Part shown: in pieces, positions 46,200 through 58,040 of the stretch
How the letters are laid out: each line of letters starts with the position of its first letter
Numbering within the stretch: the stretch's first letter is position 1
Source of the DNA: Pleurotus djamor
Taxonomy: Eukaryota; Basidiomycota; Agaricomycetes; Agaricales; Pleurotaceae
DNA: 64,000 bases
Direction: 5' to 3'
NCBI GenBank assembly: GCA_029747585.1
Contig: JAPEVF010000070.1
Location: 61,507 to 125,506, forward strand
Notes under the pieces: model-generated
What the model was told of the DNA's origin: nothing
Databases searched by the model: none
What the model saw: the letters and a program-made list of their open reading frames with translations, nothing else
Translations under genes and position numbers: made by a program

Positions 46200-46844
46200 A
46201 TGATCACCACCTTCCCCGACGAATTGCTGCTCGCCCTGTTCGGCGAATTCCACCTCACAACTATTATTATCGCCTCTGGCGTCTGTCGTAAATGGCGCAG
46301 CTTAGCCCTCGTAGCCGACATCCATCCTATCCGCCGTTCCTTACTTGGCATTTACCAACAAATCATCAAAGAAACATGGTTCTTGCAAAGTCGCCCTTGG
46401 GTTCTCAATAATCTAAAACCCTTCAATCGCATGGAATATGTCACTGCTCTTCTAGCACAGCACAACTACCTTCCCGAAGCATTCCGAATCTGGGTTTTGG
46501 AATGGCCTGCAAAGGCTGCTTTTGGTGGGATATGGCCCGGACTTCCAAACGAAATTGGGGATATCGCAGGGCCCGAAATACGGTACAGCCGGCGCACTTG
46601 GAATCTTCTGAATCCATCGAAGCCAATCGTATGGACGATAAACCATATCAACGAAGACGATGTTGATGTCGAGGCGGCTGACGATACGGACTATCTCATT
46701 GAGCCCCTCCCTGGGCTTCCGATCTCATTAACCGAGGGAAATGACACCACTTGGCTTCTGCTCGACGAAGGCAGGTATTGTGACCAAGCGATACGAACTT
46801 GTTCGTCTCTAAGCGAGTTCGTCTCTGACGATCTAGAAGTGTAG
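46200..46844 (+). CDS. F-box protein
   Basis: The N-terminus is a compact F-box (FPDELLLALFGEFHLTTIIIASGVCRKWRSLA, residues 4-36), the Skp1-binding motif of SCF ubiquitin ligases. It is followed by the IHPIRRSLLGIYQ and YVTALLAQHNYLPEAFRIWVLEWPAKAAFGG blocks common in a basidiomycete F-box family, then an acidic EDDVDVEAADD stretch. The single exon ends at 46844. Members of this family often end with a small domain encoded by further exons, so the 3' end may be extended. Confidence 0.75.
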   Translation: MITTFPDELLLALFGEFHLTTIIIASGVCRKWRSLALVADIHPIRRSLLGIYQQIIKETWFLQSRPWVLNNLKPFNRMEYVTALLAQHNYLPEAFRIWVLEWPAKAAFGGIWPGLPNEIGDIAGPEIRYSRRTWNLLNPSKPIVWTINHINEDDVDVEAADDTDYLIEPLPGLPISLTEGNDTTWLLLDEGRYCDQAIRTCSSLSEFVSDDLEV

Positions 46845-47062
46845 TCTCGTCCCCAGACCCTGTTATCGCTCAAACCATCGGAGTTTGAAATGTTCCTCTG
46901 GTCCTCGCTGTACAGGGTCTGGCGCAACTCGTATAGAAGGGGGGGGCGTCTGTCACGCTCATACGTCATAGGTACATTTTTTACGATTTGTCAGCTAGTA
47001 GATATGCCAAATCTGTACACTCGTGCTCGACGCGTCGACGTCGCGTATCACCAAAGGGGACC

Positions 47063-49499
47063 ATGTCCCATGAGGCTCGCGTCCAGCACCAGCGAAAACT
47101 CGAAGCCAAGTCGGCCAAATTACTTCGCAATGCAATTACACGCGCTAGCAAGAAGGGGTACAATTCCCGTGAGACGCGCAACATAATCATCGAAGCATTC
47201 AAAAAACATACCGAATTAAACGAGCCGTATCCCTGGCAGCTCGACGTGTCGGAAGCTTTATTGCTCGGCCTCGACAGTATCGTGATCGCTGGTACAGGCG
47301 CCGGGAAGACAATGCCGTTTGTGCTTCCCTTGTACAGCAACCCGAAGAAGGTGGTGGTGATTATATCACCTCTAAACGCGCTGGAAGAGGACCAGGTGAG
47401 TAGGCATGAGGCTGAGGTGACTTTAACACGTACTAATACTTCAAAACCAGGCCGCGCGCTTCGAAAAAATGGGACTGAGGGCCATTGCACTAAATGGGGA
47501 GACCTATAATGGGGAAATACACAATGTGAGTGAAAGAAGACTAGTTTCAGAAGGCGACAGCTTACCTTGGCTATAGGAAATAGAATTGGGGAAGGTTCAA
47601 GTCATCATCACGTCGCCAGAAATGTGTCTGCAACATGATGGCTTCCGGAGGTTGCTTAGCGCGCCGAAGTTTGCCGAGAAGATCTTGTCCATAGTCATCG
47701 ACGAGGCCCACTGTATTTCGCAGTGGGGAAAGGAATTTCGGCCGGAGTATAGCAAACTGGGGACTTTACGAGCCTTCGTTCCGGCAACGGTCCCCTTTCT
47801 CGTGACATCCGCCACCTTGCCAAACCAGGTTCTGTCTGAGGTCATGAGGGTCATGCATATACAGCATGAAGACGCGTACCATGTCAACCTTGGGACCGAC
47901 CGACACAATATCGCGTGGTTTCTGCGACAGATGGACAACGCGACGAATGATTACGCATCCCTCTCCTTTCTATTCCCAGAAAACCCTTCTCGTCGTAAAG
48001 CAAAGGCGATACCGCCGACTTTTGTGTTCCTCGACGACATAAACTTGGGCATGGAGGTGATCAAGTGGTTGCGTGACCGTATTGGTGAGCAAAACCGCGA
48101 TCGAATCCACTTCTACCACTCTCGACGGTCTGCGCGTGGGAAGAAACGGATGCTGAAGAGGTTTCGAAGGGGGAAGATCAGAGTACTGCTTACAACAGAG
48201 GCAGCAGGGATGGTAAGTACAACAAGTCTGCAATCAGTGATATACAACTTACCACTACATGCACAGGGCTGTGATATTCCTAACATCGCTCGTGTGGTCC
48301 AGTTTTTTGCACCTTCATCTCTGGAGGTGTGGATGCAACGCGCCGGTCGGGCAGGACGCAACCCGGACATCGAGGCAGAGGCTATTTTGCTGGTCCAGCC
48401 CACTGTTCTCAAAGAGAAGAAGGCGGCACAGGGTGCTGAGAGTGGAGATGGGGCGACGAAGTATTGGAAAGACGTTGAACCAGGTCTTCGCAGCTGGATA
48501 GAGGCTGTGGCATGCCGTAGAGAGGAGGCGGCCGTGTACTTTGACGATGGGTGTGAGAGAAAGAGTGGGTCAATTGTTCTATTCTCGTCATGGGCGTTGG
48601 CGCTTACTATTCTTGGAAGCACCTAAGGGCGCTTGCTGCGATAATTGCCTCCGTGTGGCGCAAACGCCACATCCTCTCCTACAGTCTACGCCCTCGACTT
48701 CACCTCCCACTACAGAGGCAGCTGCTCAGGTAAGTTAATCATGTTCTCGTGGCCTAAAAGCATTATACTCATAACGACACCTTCATTTCAGACGCAATCG
48801 GAGCCTAGTAGCCATTCAAATGCGAACGGCAAGCGACCAATGACTGAAACAATCATCCCTCCCCCATCTGATTCCCATGCACCCTCTCCACCAGCAAAAA
48901 AACCTGTAAATCGTCGCGACGATCATCTACGCGGCGCTCGTGCCCTCCTCATTGATTGGCGCAGCAAAACATGGTCCCGCCTGTACTCTAAACAGATCTG
49001 GGGAGTGCAAGCCCTTCTCTCGGATAAGGCCATCGGCAACCTCGCTACTCGCCCAATCCCACACGCATCAACTGAACGACTTAAGAAAGAAGGGATGGCA
49101 GCATTGTTTGCTCAAAAACATGGCGAAGAAATCCTCAAATGTCTTGGCGAGTATGACCGAGAGTGGAACGCGAAGCACAATACGGAAAAGAAGGAACGGA
49201 GTGACGCGAAGAAGGCGGAGACGGCAATAAAGCGAAAGGCAAAGGCTGATCAGCAGAAAGAGGAGAAACGCATTCAACGCGAGGCCGCCAAGGCGATTCA
49301 AGCAACTCAACCAAAGCGACAACGACCTTCCCGTGCCAAAAAGGGAGCAACAGCGGCTGCCCTTGCTCCATCGACTTCACGACACCCAATTCAAGATGAG
49401 AACCAACCGCCGCAACATGCTCCACCCTCCTTCGCTACTCCCCAAATGTTGAGTCGCCCAGACACCCCGCCTTTCATCAGGAAAAATAGTTTTTGGTAA
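47063..49499 (+). CDS. RecQ-like DEAH-box ATP-dependent DNA helicase
   Basis: Begins MSHEARVQHQRKLEAK. Helicase motifs in order: YPWQLDVSEALL (Q/0 motif), AGTGAGKT (Walker A, about 47290), IISPLNALEEDQ (Ia), VIDEAHCISQWG (Walker B DEAH with aromatic loop, about 47695), VTSATLP (III), FLDDI, HSRRS, LLTTEAAGMGCDIPN (V) and WMQRAGRAGR (VI, about 48330). A zinc-binding-like cluster (ACRRE...ACCDNC) follows, then a basic coiled tail rich in Lys/Glu/Ala with a Pro-rich end, stop at 49497. The motif V region contains a 54 nt intron (48213-48266) with no stop in frame; it must be removed to give GMGCDIP. Mushroom genomes often hold many such RecQ-like copies, some linked to repeats. Confidence 0.88.
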
Positions 49500-50727
49500 A
49501 AGCTTATCAAAGTTTGTTCGCAACCCAGTGCTCACATTCAAAGACAAAAAAGTGTTTTCAGGCGCACTTACTAGCTTACAATATCTTTCATCTTTAGTAT
49601 AAATAAGTCATCTATCTTTGCTATCTTTTCATCTCTTTCAGTTGTACAATAAAATCAACCGGTATTTTTTGTAGCTTTCAGTTGCTTTCAATGGCTTTCA
49701 GTCATAGCGGCGGAGGAACAGTACTACTGAAATCCATCCGACTTTCTTTCTCATACTCTGACCTTGATATAACTTTCTTTCTATGCTTTTCTTCGAATTT
49801 TTTCTTTCTCCCTTTTCTTTTCAAGCTTTCTTTTGGGTTTCTCGGGTTCACATTTGGCGTCGTCTCCCCCATTCCCATCTTCGTTCTATCTCTCATCATC
49901 ATCTATCGGGCGGTCTATTCATTTTTTGTTACCATACGAGTCTGTTGAATTATTACCTATTATTTCTTTGGGCTTTTCTCTCTTTTTCTTCTCTCTTCGT
50001 GTTCGTGTTCGTCTTCATCTTCTCATCGTGGACTATCCGCTACTTCCCCTTCCTCTTTCCTTGCTTTTTTCTCCGGGTTTTCGCTTCGCTTTGGGCTTCG
50101 TGTTATACTACTATATCCTCCCTCATCTACTTCCTACTTTCTTCATTCCAAACGCACACACGCACATGCGTTCGTTTTTACGTTTACGATTATACTTCGA
50201 CTATTTCCCAATCACTTTCTTTTCACCACCTTTCGTTTCACCTCTTCATTCCTTCGCCGTCCTTTCCTTGCTTTCTTCGCACCCTCTCCGCCGCCGTTGC
50301 CTCTCTCCCCGTGTACATGTACACCAGATCTATCGAAAACACACGAATCAAACGCTTATATACCAAAACGTACTTATCTTACGATTGTATCTTTTTCTTG
50401 CTTAATCTCATCCTCTTCTTCCCTTTTATTCTTCCTTTCTTCTCTTTTCAATTTGTGTTTTTGCGCAACAACCCTCTCTCTGCCTTCGCCTTACGGACGC
50501 GGACGCGGATTTCGAACCAATATCAAATCAAATCAAAGTTGTGCTTGTACGCTGTCCGTGTCCCCTCCTCCTCGTGAAGTCCTCCTTCCAACGTCCAACG
50601 TCAACGCTGAGAGTCTTGAGCCCTAAGCCAATATCCCATTGAGTCCCCCGCTTCTACATTTTTTCGTGTTTTTCTGTGTCTTCTTTGTGTGAACCGAACG
50701 CTGATCTTTTTTCTGTTTTTTTTTTCT
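49500..50727. other. Long pyrimidine-rich leader region
   Basis: From about 49640 to 50725 the plus strand is overwhelmingly T and C. Long open frames in it are composition artefacts. It most likely covers the promoter and a long 5' leader of the Gly/Ser-rich gene at 50728. Confidence 0.5.
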
Positions 50728-51999
50728 ATGTCCCTTTCGAACGTGTTCTTTGATCGTTCCTTCGACCGTTTCGTCACCGTCACCGTCAACGTCAACCTAT
50801 CCGTATGCCGTATACCCGTACCTGGACGTTCAACAGCTGGTGCCCTCGGCGTCAACTTTGACTACGACTACGGCAGCGAATCGCGTCCTCAATCACGCAG
50901 ACTCTCCGTTATGGAGCTCTGTAACGACGGGAGCGCTTCCTCCTCCGCTACCGCTGCGTCTGGTATCGGTTTGGAAAACGGCGGTGGTGCTGGGACTGGG
51001 TTGGGGACGTTCCTTCTTGGTTTGGGTGGTACAGGAGGGAGCCCGAGACCTACGACGAGCTCGGGTGGTGTGGCTAGTGGTGTCAGCGCAATGGTTTTGC
51101 AGGATTTGAGCAGCGGGAGCGGTTCGGGAAGTGATAGCGAGAGCGTCAAGATCCCCGCCGGAGGAAGTGGATTGCAGAATGGGAATCGAAGAGCACCGCC
51201 ACCCGAGTTGATGCTTTCACGGTCGTTGAGTACGTCGAGTGCCAGTTCCGCAGGGTCGAGTGTACTACCGATGGGACCTGGCGGAGCGATTAGGAGGGTT
51301 GCGAGTGGTGTTGGTATGGCTGGCGCGAGGGCGTCGCCTGTTACGGCTTCGTCGATCCATTCGCCTATGCTCCAGCAACAACAACAGCATCAACAAGCTA
51401 CTCAACGCGGAGGACCTCCGAGCGGTGGTTTCGGCTACGGATTCGAAGGCGGTGGGGGTATGCCTTCCCCCGCTGGTTCCGTCATCTCCATCTCCTCCTC
51501 GAATAGCATGGGCGGAGGAGGTGGATACGAAGCGAGCTATACGTATCATCGACGAGCTAGTGGCTTACTCCCTATCGATGCTACATCGTCGTCTTCGCCA
51601 TTACCTTTCGATCATCCCGGAGCGTCGCCGTCGCCGTTCATCCACCCAGCTGCGGCAGCAGCAGCTGCTAGCGCGAGGAACACACCTACGCCTGTACATT
51701 TCGCGAACCAGCAACATCCTTCGAATGCTCGGATATACTCTGGTCCTGGTGGTAGTCGAGCTGCAAGTCGAGCGTCAGGTGGTGGACCTATGTCCTTAGG
51801 TCTCGTCGGTGTCGGTGTTGGTGTAGGTCCAGGAGTAGCTGGAGGAGGAGGAGGGTTCCACCCACCGTCGTCACCGTTCTATGACCAATCGCCTGGTGGG
51901 AACGTCGTGCTTGACTCATCGCCGACTTCGTTTGAGTTTACGGCTGGTGCTGCTGGGTCGGGTGGTGCTGCTGGGTATGGTGTTGGTGGTAACATGTGA
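50728..51999 (+). CDS. Gly/Ser-rich low-complexity protein, unrecognised
   Basis: A single open exon of 423 codons from the ATG at 50728 to the stop at 51997. Composition is dominated by Gly, Ser, Ala and Pro with many short repeats (GLGGTGG, SGSGSGSDSES), a Gln run (LQQQQQHQQ near 51370), an Ala run (AAAAAAA near 51655) and GVGVGVG near 51815. Islands of less biased sequence include RPQSRRLSVMEL, PPPELMLSRSLSTSSASS and YHRRASGLLPID, with Arg-x-x-Ser sites that could be phosphorylated. No folded domain is seen. The long pyrimidine-rich leader and the disordered composition are typical of regulatory proteins, but that is only an inference. Confidence 0.6.
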   Translation: MSLSNVFFDRSFDRFVTVTVNVNLSVCRIPVPGRSTAGALGVNFDYDYGSESRPQSRRLSVMELCNDGSASSSATAASGIGLENGGGAGTGLGTFLLGLGGTGGSPRPTTSSGGVASGVSAMVLQDLSSGSGSGSDSESVKIPAGGSGLQNGNRRAPPPELMLSRSLSTSSASSAGSSVLPMGPGGAIRRVASGVGMAGARASPVTASSIHSPMLQQQQQHQQATQRGGPPSGGFGYGFEGGGGMPSPAGSVISISSSNSMGGGGGYEASYTYHRRASGLLPIDATSSSSPLPFDHPGASPSPFIHPAAAAAAASARNTPTPVHFANQQHPSNARIYSGPGGSRAASRASGGGPMSLGLVGVGVGVGPGVAGGGGGFHPPSSPFYDQSPGGNVVLDSSPTSFEFTAGAAGSGGAAGYGVGGNM

Positions 52000-54018
52000 G
52001 GAGGAGTCGATGAAGACCGTCGGCCTGGTTCCTTGGTCCTTCTCCGGGTCAACGTTCTATTTCTTCATCCCATGTTCATCCCTTCCCCCCTTACTTCGCT
52101 TTGATTGTCCTTTGGTTGGTTCGTAGGATTGGATACTTCGGCTTCGTTTGTTCTGTTCCTTTTCGCAATTCTTCACCCCTTCGCTGCGAGAGAAGTTGGA
52201 CTATACACTTTCTCCCCGCACTATACTCTCTCTATCCTATCCATCATCCATGCAAGTACCATATTAGCCTTGTCGCAATATTTACATCTTCCCTCTCAAT
52301 TATCCTTATCCCCTTCATCATCTTTATCATTTCCTCGTTCGGTATATAGTTTACATCTTCAGGTATTATAGGATATAGCATTGCTTTTTATATGCCTTTC
52401 CAAGGTCTTCGAGACCGTCCCTTCCTTTCGTCCGATTCCACACATCGCTCCGTTCTGTTTTACTACCCAATACTCTCTCTACGCACTCCTTTCATCCAAA
52501 ATGTACATCCCGTGTCTGTCTACAAGTGCTAGTCAATCATCCCTTTCCTTCGTCTTTTGTCTTTCCCGTCCACAAAGCTTGCCTTCTTTCGCATTCATCT
52601 TTCGTCCCGAATATACTTGGATTTATTTGTGTAAAGTCGTTCGTATCTTATTGGTCTTCGCAACCGTGCTCCCATGTCTATCTTTATCTATACACATATA
52701 TTGTTGTTTTGAGCTCATAGCACCATTCCTTCGTTCCCCAATTTCCGCTCATTTCCAAGGTCTCCCTTCACTTCTCATAGCTCCTCTGGGTTTATTGTCT
52801 CCCTTCCGCGTCCGCACACACGCCTTTCAAATGCTTGTTTATTCTTCCCCTTCATCCGTACATACATACCCTTCGGATTTCTCAACTCCATACCCTCAGT
52901 CTCTCAGGCTTTTCCTTTTGTCCAACTCGGTCGTCACACACACTTCAATAGTCCTCTCTCATGTATCATACTGTACCGTCAATTGTTATTGTCATTCTAT
53001 CTGTAACTGCATGTCTTCGTGTCCTTAGAAATACTTCCCCTCCGTCGTATCGCGTCGAACATGAAAGGCGAACATGGAATACGAAACCTGCGCCATCATA
53101 GTGTTCGTCAAACCAACCGTTGAGGATAGAGAAAGGTACGCATCTGGATTTGTCTTTTTTGACAAATGACATGTTCACGTTCGATCACTGTGCCGTTTTT
53201 TGAACATTCGACCGTTCAAAGCCGTTCAGGTCCCACCATTCAGGACAGAAAGGTACGTGGACCACCATGATCTTCTTCCGCGATACGCTGCCGGTCATCC
53301 AATGGTCACAGCGCCGTAATCCATAATCCATTACCGATGGTTCGGGAAATGCGACTACGCTGCCGAAGTCCAAAATGCCAACAAGTTTCTCAGTACCCAC
53401 TCAGAACTCGACGTCGAGTTCACACCATACTCACCAAATTCCGACCCGGTCTTATCTGGGCCTCTCGCAAGTCCCAAACCCGTTGAATACTTACGACAGG
53501 CAGTCCAGCGGTACCTCATGGCTTCAAAAGTTCTTGTTTTCATTTCATTCTGTCCATCATCGACATCACTTCTCTCCGTCGGTGTGTCTGGATTGTCGAA
53601 GTCCCATGACATCTGCCAGGCACAAGGAACACCCTCACGGCATTGCAAGATTCAGGGTGGGGAAAGATACAGATACGCCGAGATTGAATCTGTTTTTGAC
53701 TTACTTTTTCACGCCTTCTCCCGTCTTGGGAACAAGAACGCTGGGGACTTGTCACGAGGATGGAGAGACGTGGATAAAGGTATTTGGCTATCGCTTCCGC
53801 CCAGCTGTGGACGAAGACGTGTCCGCTTACACCAGGTAAAACGCGCTGAATACGGTGTCTTACACCAGTGCTCCCTCCCATTGAATACGACTCAATGATC
53901 TCTCTCACCCACGCTCATTGGCACGATCACGCTTAAGATATAAATACCTCCTCACCCTCTCACACGCCATGATAGTCAAGTATTCGAGACTTGCAGTAAC
54001 GGGGACTTCATCAGGTAT
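52000..54018. other. 3' flank and unassigned region
   Basis: 52000-53000 is again pyrimidine-rich, probably 3' leader and flank. 53060-54018 holds several overlapping open stretches on the plus strand (for example TWIKVFGYRFRPAVDED near 53780), suggesting decayed coding sequence, but no join is supported. Confidence 0.3.
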
Positions 54019-54429
54019 TTGCTCAATGCTCCTCGGACCTTGTATACCACTACCCAGCTTGTAACCATTGCACCTCTAGCTTGGCCAGCTGATCTACGGA
54101 CACTCTGTATCCCTCGGTCGGGCTTCTCCATCAACTTCTTTACAATTTCGACCGTTCAAGTCTTCGAGCCCATGAGGTGTCTAGAAGCGGCGGAGGCGGT
54201 GTCTTCATTTCCCGAACGGACTCAAAAATTCACCCTCAAGAGTCTTCCTCATGTTCCACCCATCTTCGTGTTACATCCCGACGGAAGGTTTTTTGACCAT
54301 AGACGGATCGAGGCGGTGCGGACTTCACGCTTCAAGGACAAGGGGGCGGCGTTAGAGTTTCCTTTACCCGTTCAAAACTTGTTTACTTCCCCTTTCAGGG
54401 TGCGTCCTCCGTCTTGGCCTCGCCTCTAG
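54019..54429 (+). pseudogene. Fragment resembling the C-terminal half of a ubiquitin-specific protease
   Basis: An open stretch that reads like the later part of a USP (C19) catalytic domain: a FSINFFTISTVQVFEPMRCLEAAEAVSS segment in place of the usual strand plus helix, then LPHVPPIFVLHPDGRFFD, where family members have LP-x2-L-x-LHLKRF-x-YD with the catalytic His box nearby, and an ALEFPLP segment. The Cys box and most of the enzyme are absent, and the HLKRF motif is changed to HPDGRF. I interpret it as a gene relic. It could instead be unrelated sequence with a chance match. Confidence 0.4.
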
Positions 54430-57400
54430 GTGCGTCCATCTCGGATCGCGTCAATGTTAATGATAGCAGAGATAGGTATCATGCTTCACGGATTTTTCAA
54501 ACGCTGCGGGTACTTTCTAAGTGATTTTCGAAATTTCACCGCCGTTTTCATTGGCTTTAATAGTCCCAACGTACCAGCTTGGTAATGGTATCTCAACGCC
54601 TCAAGCTATCCAAGATCTCCTTCGCGTTCCTCGGATATCAGCGCTGTGTCCGTTCCATCATTGATAGAAAAACAATAAGAATCCGTTTGATCCTTGACTT
54701 TCTGGTTTGGTTCAGTCGGTTTTCGGTCAGTCGTGACGGTGTGTTATAAAAAGACATTCAACTTCACTTCAGAAAGGGCAAGGGACGACCGAAGTCGCAC
54801 AGCATGTGCAGATGCGAGGCCATGCATATTGGGTAAGTCTGACACCGAAGAATGATCATTTCTGCACGCCTGACCGCGAGGTTTAAAAATACAGATAGAG
54901 GAATCGCTGGTCAGTCAAACAACCCTACGGAATTGATCCACATTTCGGGACTCTGAGTATAGGTAGCACCTCACCCATTACGGATCATTCGACCGTTGAT
55001 CTTTGGACGTACACTTCTGTCTTGCTGTACATTGACGATTTGCATCAATCACTGAACATTCGTTCGAAAGGTTAGGACGTACCTGGCCGCCAACGGAACG
55101 CACAATTCAATTGACTCCTTCGTTCACTCGTTAAGTCATTCCAACCATGCCCGACGAATGGGTCTATAGCGGAGACCCACACGTGCACGTCCGTCCAACT
55201 GTCCATCAAGAAAACCAAGATAATCAGAAACACTAGGGAAGAAAAAAAAGAAGGATGGAAAAGACCTAGGGAAGCTAAAGGACTCGCATCACATCGAGTC
55301 TTATCAGTCATAGCGCACGACGGAACGGATGATAAGTCCGAACACATTCCAAGGCTGTATCGTACCTCCATGAAACCTGTCACTAATCTGATCCACTCGC
55401 GTCGTTCTGCGATGCATTCGAGGTATCATACCGTTGGCAGCCAACGGTTAGCGATGGATTACGCATCGAGACGTCCACAACCACTGGCTTGGCTCCATTC
55501 AAGCGCACCGAATCTTCGAACAGAATACGCAGACACGAAAGCACAAGGAAGGAATCAAGAATAGATATCCACACGGGTGCGGCGTGAGGATTGACGGAAT
55601 GGGGTATATGGATTTAGGGTGGCCATGTTTGAATTAACCGACCACCTGAAAAGAAAAGCTATGACGGAGATCGCAAGATCCTGTCCAGAAGTAAAATGAA
55701 AACATGGACTTGAGGTCTAGACAGCTGTCCACGCATTCAAACGCTCAATCACCCATCATCCAACAGAAGTCTGTTACGAGAAGCAATTACTCAACTGCAC
55801 CCGAAGTATAGACTCGACCGACGACGAGCATGCAAACAGGCGGTATGGAATCTTCACTGTACGCGTATTCTATTTCGTGTTGAGAGCAAGGTCTCGAGTA
55901 CTCGGTTTCCAGAAAGCCGTGAACAAAAACGTCACACAGGATATATTCCCATACATGTGAGAAAGCGTCCGTAGACATGAATATTTACGAACGCGTTAGC
56001 ATAAGCCACCGTCCGTGCATTGAAAACATCACAGGATAACTAGAGGAAAGTATGGGCGAGTGCGCGATGGAAGGGGCAATCACTGTAGCAACACCAACGA
56101 GGCAGGATGGGTATTGGAGTAAGGAGAATCGTAAGGCTGATAACAGTTGACGGAAGCGAGACCGTTGACCACAAGATGGGGATGAGGATGGGAACATGCG
56201 GACACGGCGAGCGGGGATCACAAACACGAAGGTGAATGGTAACGAACAGTAATGTTGGAAAAGTATTTATAGTGCGTGTGGTTGGGGGACGGGTACGGTG
56301 TTCAACGATAGGGTGGACAGATGGACGGGGTGGAAGGGAGATGTAGATGTAATGTATGGACAACGAACGATGCGTTGGATGATGAGAAGGTGACTTGAGG
56401 GAGGGGACATGGATAGGCGAGAAATGGCGGAAAGGTATATATCAACTCGTCCGAGGGGGAGGGGTGGAAGCGTGTAATATTATCCGGTAAGGTCGTCTTC
56501 ATAGAGGAGAAGTATTGGTAGTTGTAGGCAGCAAGCGTGGAAAGGAACTTTCCGAGCAACAGAATCATGGTGGAGCGACGCTAGCCTTAGGACCGCGCAC
56601 AGAATTAGGGACATACATGTAGACGTAGGGCAAAAGCATAGCTTACCTTTACTACGAGGCCTTCTACGAAATGGAAGACATCATCCAGAGAGTAAAGGAA
56701 GACGCATGCAAGGCGGGAAGAAGTCAAGGACCACACCACCCAGTAGCGATACGTCATCGCAGCTCGCCAACCTGCACCCTAGATGTTGAGGTCAGTGGCC
56801 ATTCTGAACGTGAACAACAGAGCTACGTACCTTCGGCTTCTAGGCTTCCAAGTACTTCGGCATGGACATCAGCCAAGGAGCATACAGAGGAGGGTGTTGG
56901 TGTCTGGGACGACGACCGTTCGCTGGGATGGGTGAGACCATATCGAGCAGATGGGTACACGCTACGCAGGGATAACAGAGTTGGCCGTTTTTTGTAGGGG
57001 TTGCCACAAAAGCACGTACCTTGCAATTCATTCCGTCCTAACGTAATGTGCCCGTTGGCTGACCGTGGTCGTGACGAAGCCATGTCTGATCCAAAGGTCT
57101 ATGTTTGGTAACACAAGCTGAGCAGGTTAGGCAAGCCGACGACGGAAAGATGTACCTTACAATACCGGAAACTAATGTTCTCAGAGGTTCGTGTAGACTT
57201 TACGATTCTATCGGTGACCTCCGAAATTGGATCCAACCATCTCTCAGGCTCCGAGACGTCGATGGGGCTGGACAGGAGCGGGTAAGACGAGGTCGTAGAC
57301 GTGGTAGAAAGTAGTACGCACCAGATACAGTATAGCCACACCTCCACTCGAGACCGAACGAGCGGATTGTATCAACAGCGCGAACCCCATTTTCGAAACG

Positions 57401-58040
57401 GGAAAAGCCATGTTGAACCCGAAGTATCGCATATGAGAGGGCCATGGGCAGAATCCTTCTAGACCAAGAACTGCGACAGCATTACGAACGAATCAGAACA
57501 AGGGAAACATAGAAGGAAGTAAACACGTACTTCAAAGTCCAGGGCCCAGATTTACTGCCACCCATACCCGACACCCGCAGTCTAGAGCTCAATTATCGCT
57601 TCCGTCGCCACATAAACTCTAGGCCTCAATCTGCCTTCTTACATCTGATGAACGGGAAATCAGGACCAATCAGAAAAAGAGACCAATCGGCGAATACACG
57701 AGATCAACGTACCGAATACCATTGTTTCAACATTTTCTTTTTGTGCGAAAAACAAGGAGAGCACAGCCATGCGAGCATAGCATGCAAGTCGTCACGGTCT
57801 TTCGCCAGAGCTTGGATCCCGGAGATGTCGTGACATGCGAAGTCTTCGTTGAGCGCAACGACGAAGTTTGAAGGAAGGAGGGAAGGAGTGAAGGAGAAGA
57901 TGGTGACTGCAGGAATTGAAGAACGCGTAATCGCGCGCTAAATGTTCGGCGCTGGCTTTCAGGAGACGTCTCCTATTTGAGCAAAAACGAAATCGTTCCG
58001 TCGTTTACTCCAAGCGACCACACATACTCTAGAGTGGTAC
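54430..58040. other. 3.6 kb region without a supported gene
   Basis: Short open stretches on both strands, none recognisable. A minus-strand segment ending with a GTGCGTA(C/T)TACTTTCTACC donor-like string at about 57310 recurs at about 60615, and AACGCGTAATCGCGCGCTAAA at about 57925 recurs at about 61145. So part of this region belongs to the duplicated unit that carries the F-box genes. Confidence 0.4.

Noticed and set aside
45707..46351. 214-codon minus-strand open frame
   Set aside because: Antisense to the F-box gene start and its leader; no family resemblance and low-information composition.
49833..50577. Two long overlapping plus-strand open frames (190 and 264 codons)
   Set aside because: Both are made almost entirely of Ser, Phe, Leu, Pro and Tyr from T/C-rich DNA and run in parallel frames, as expected from stop-poor pyrimidine tracts.
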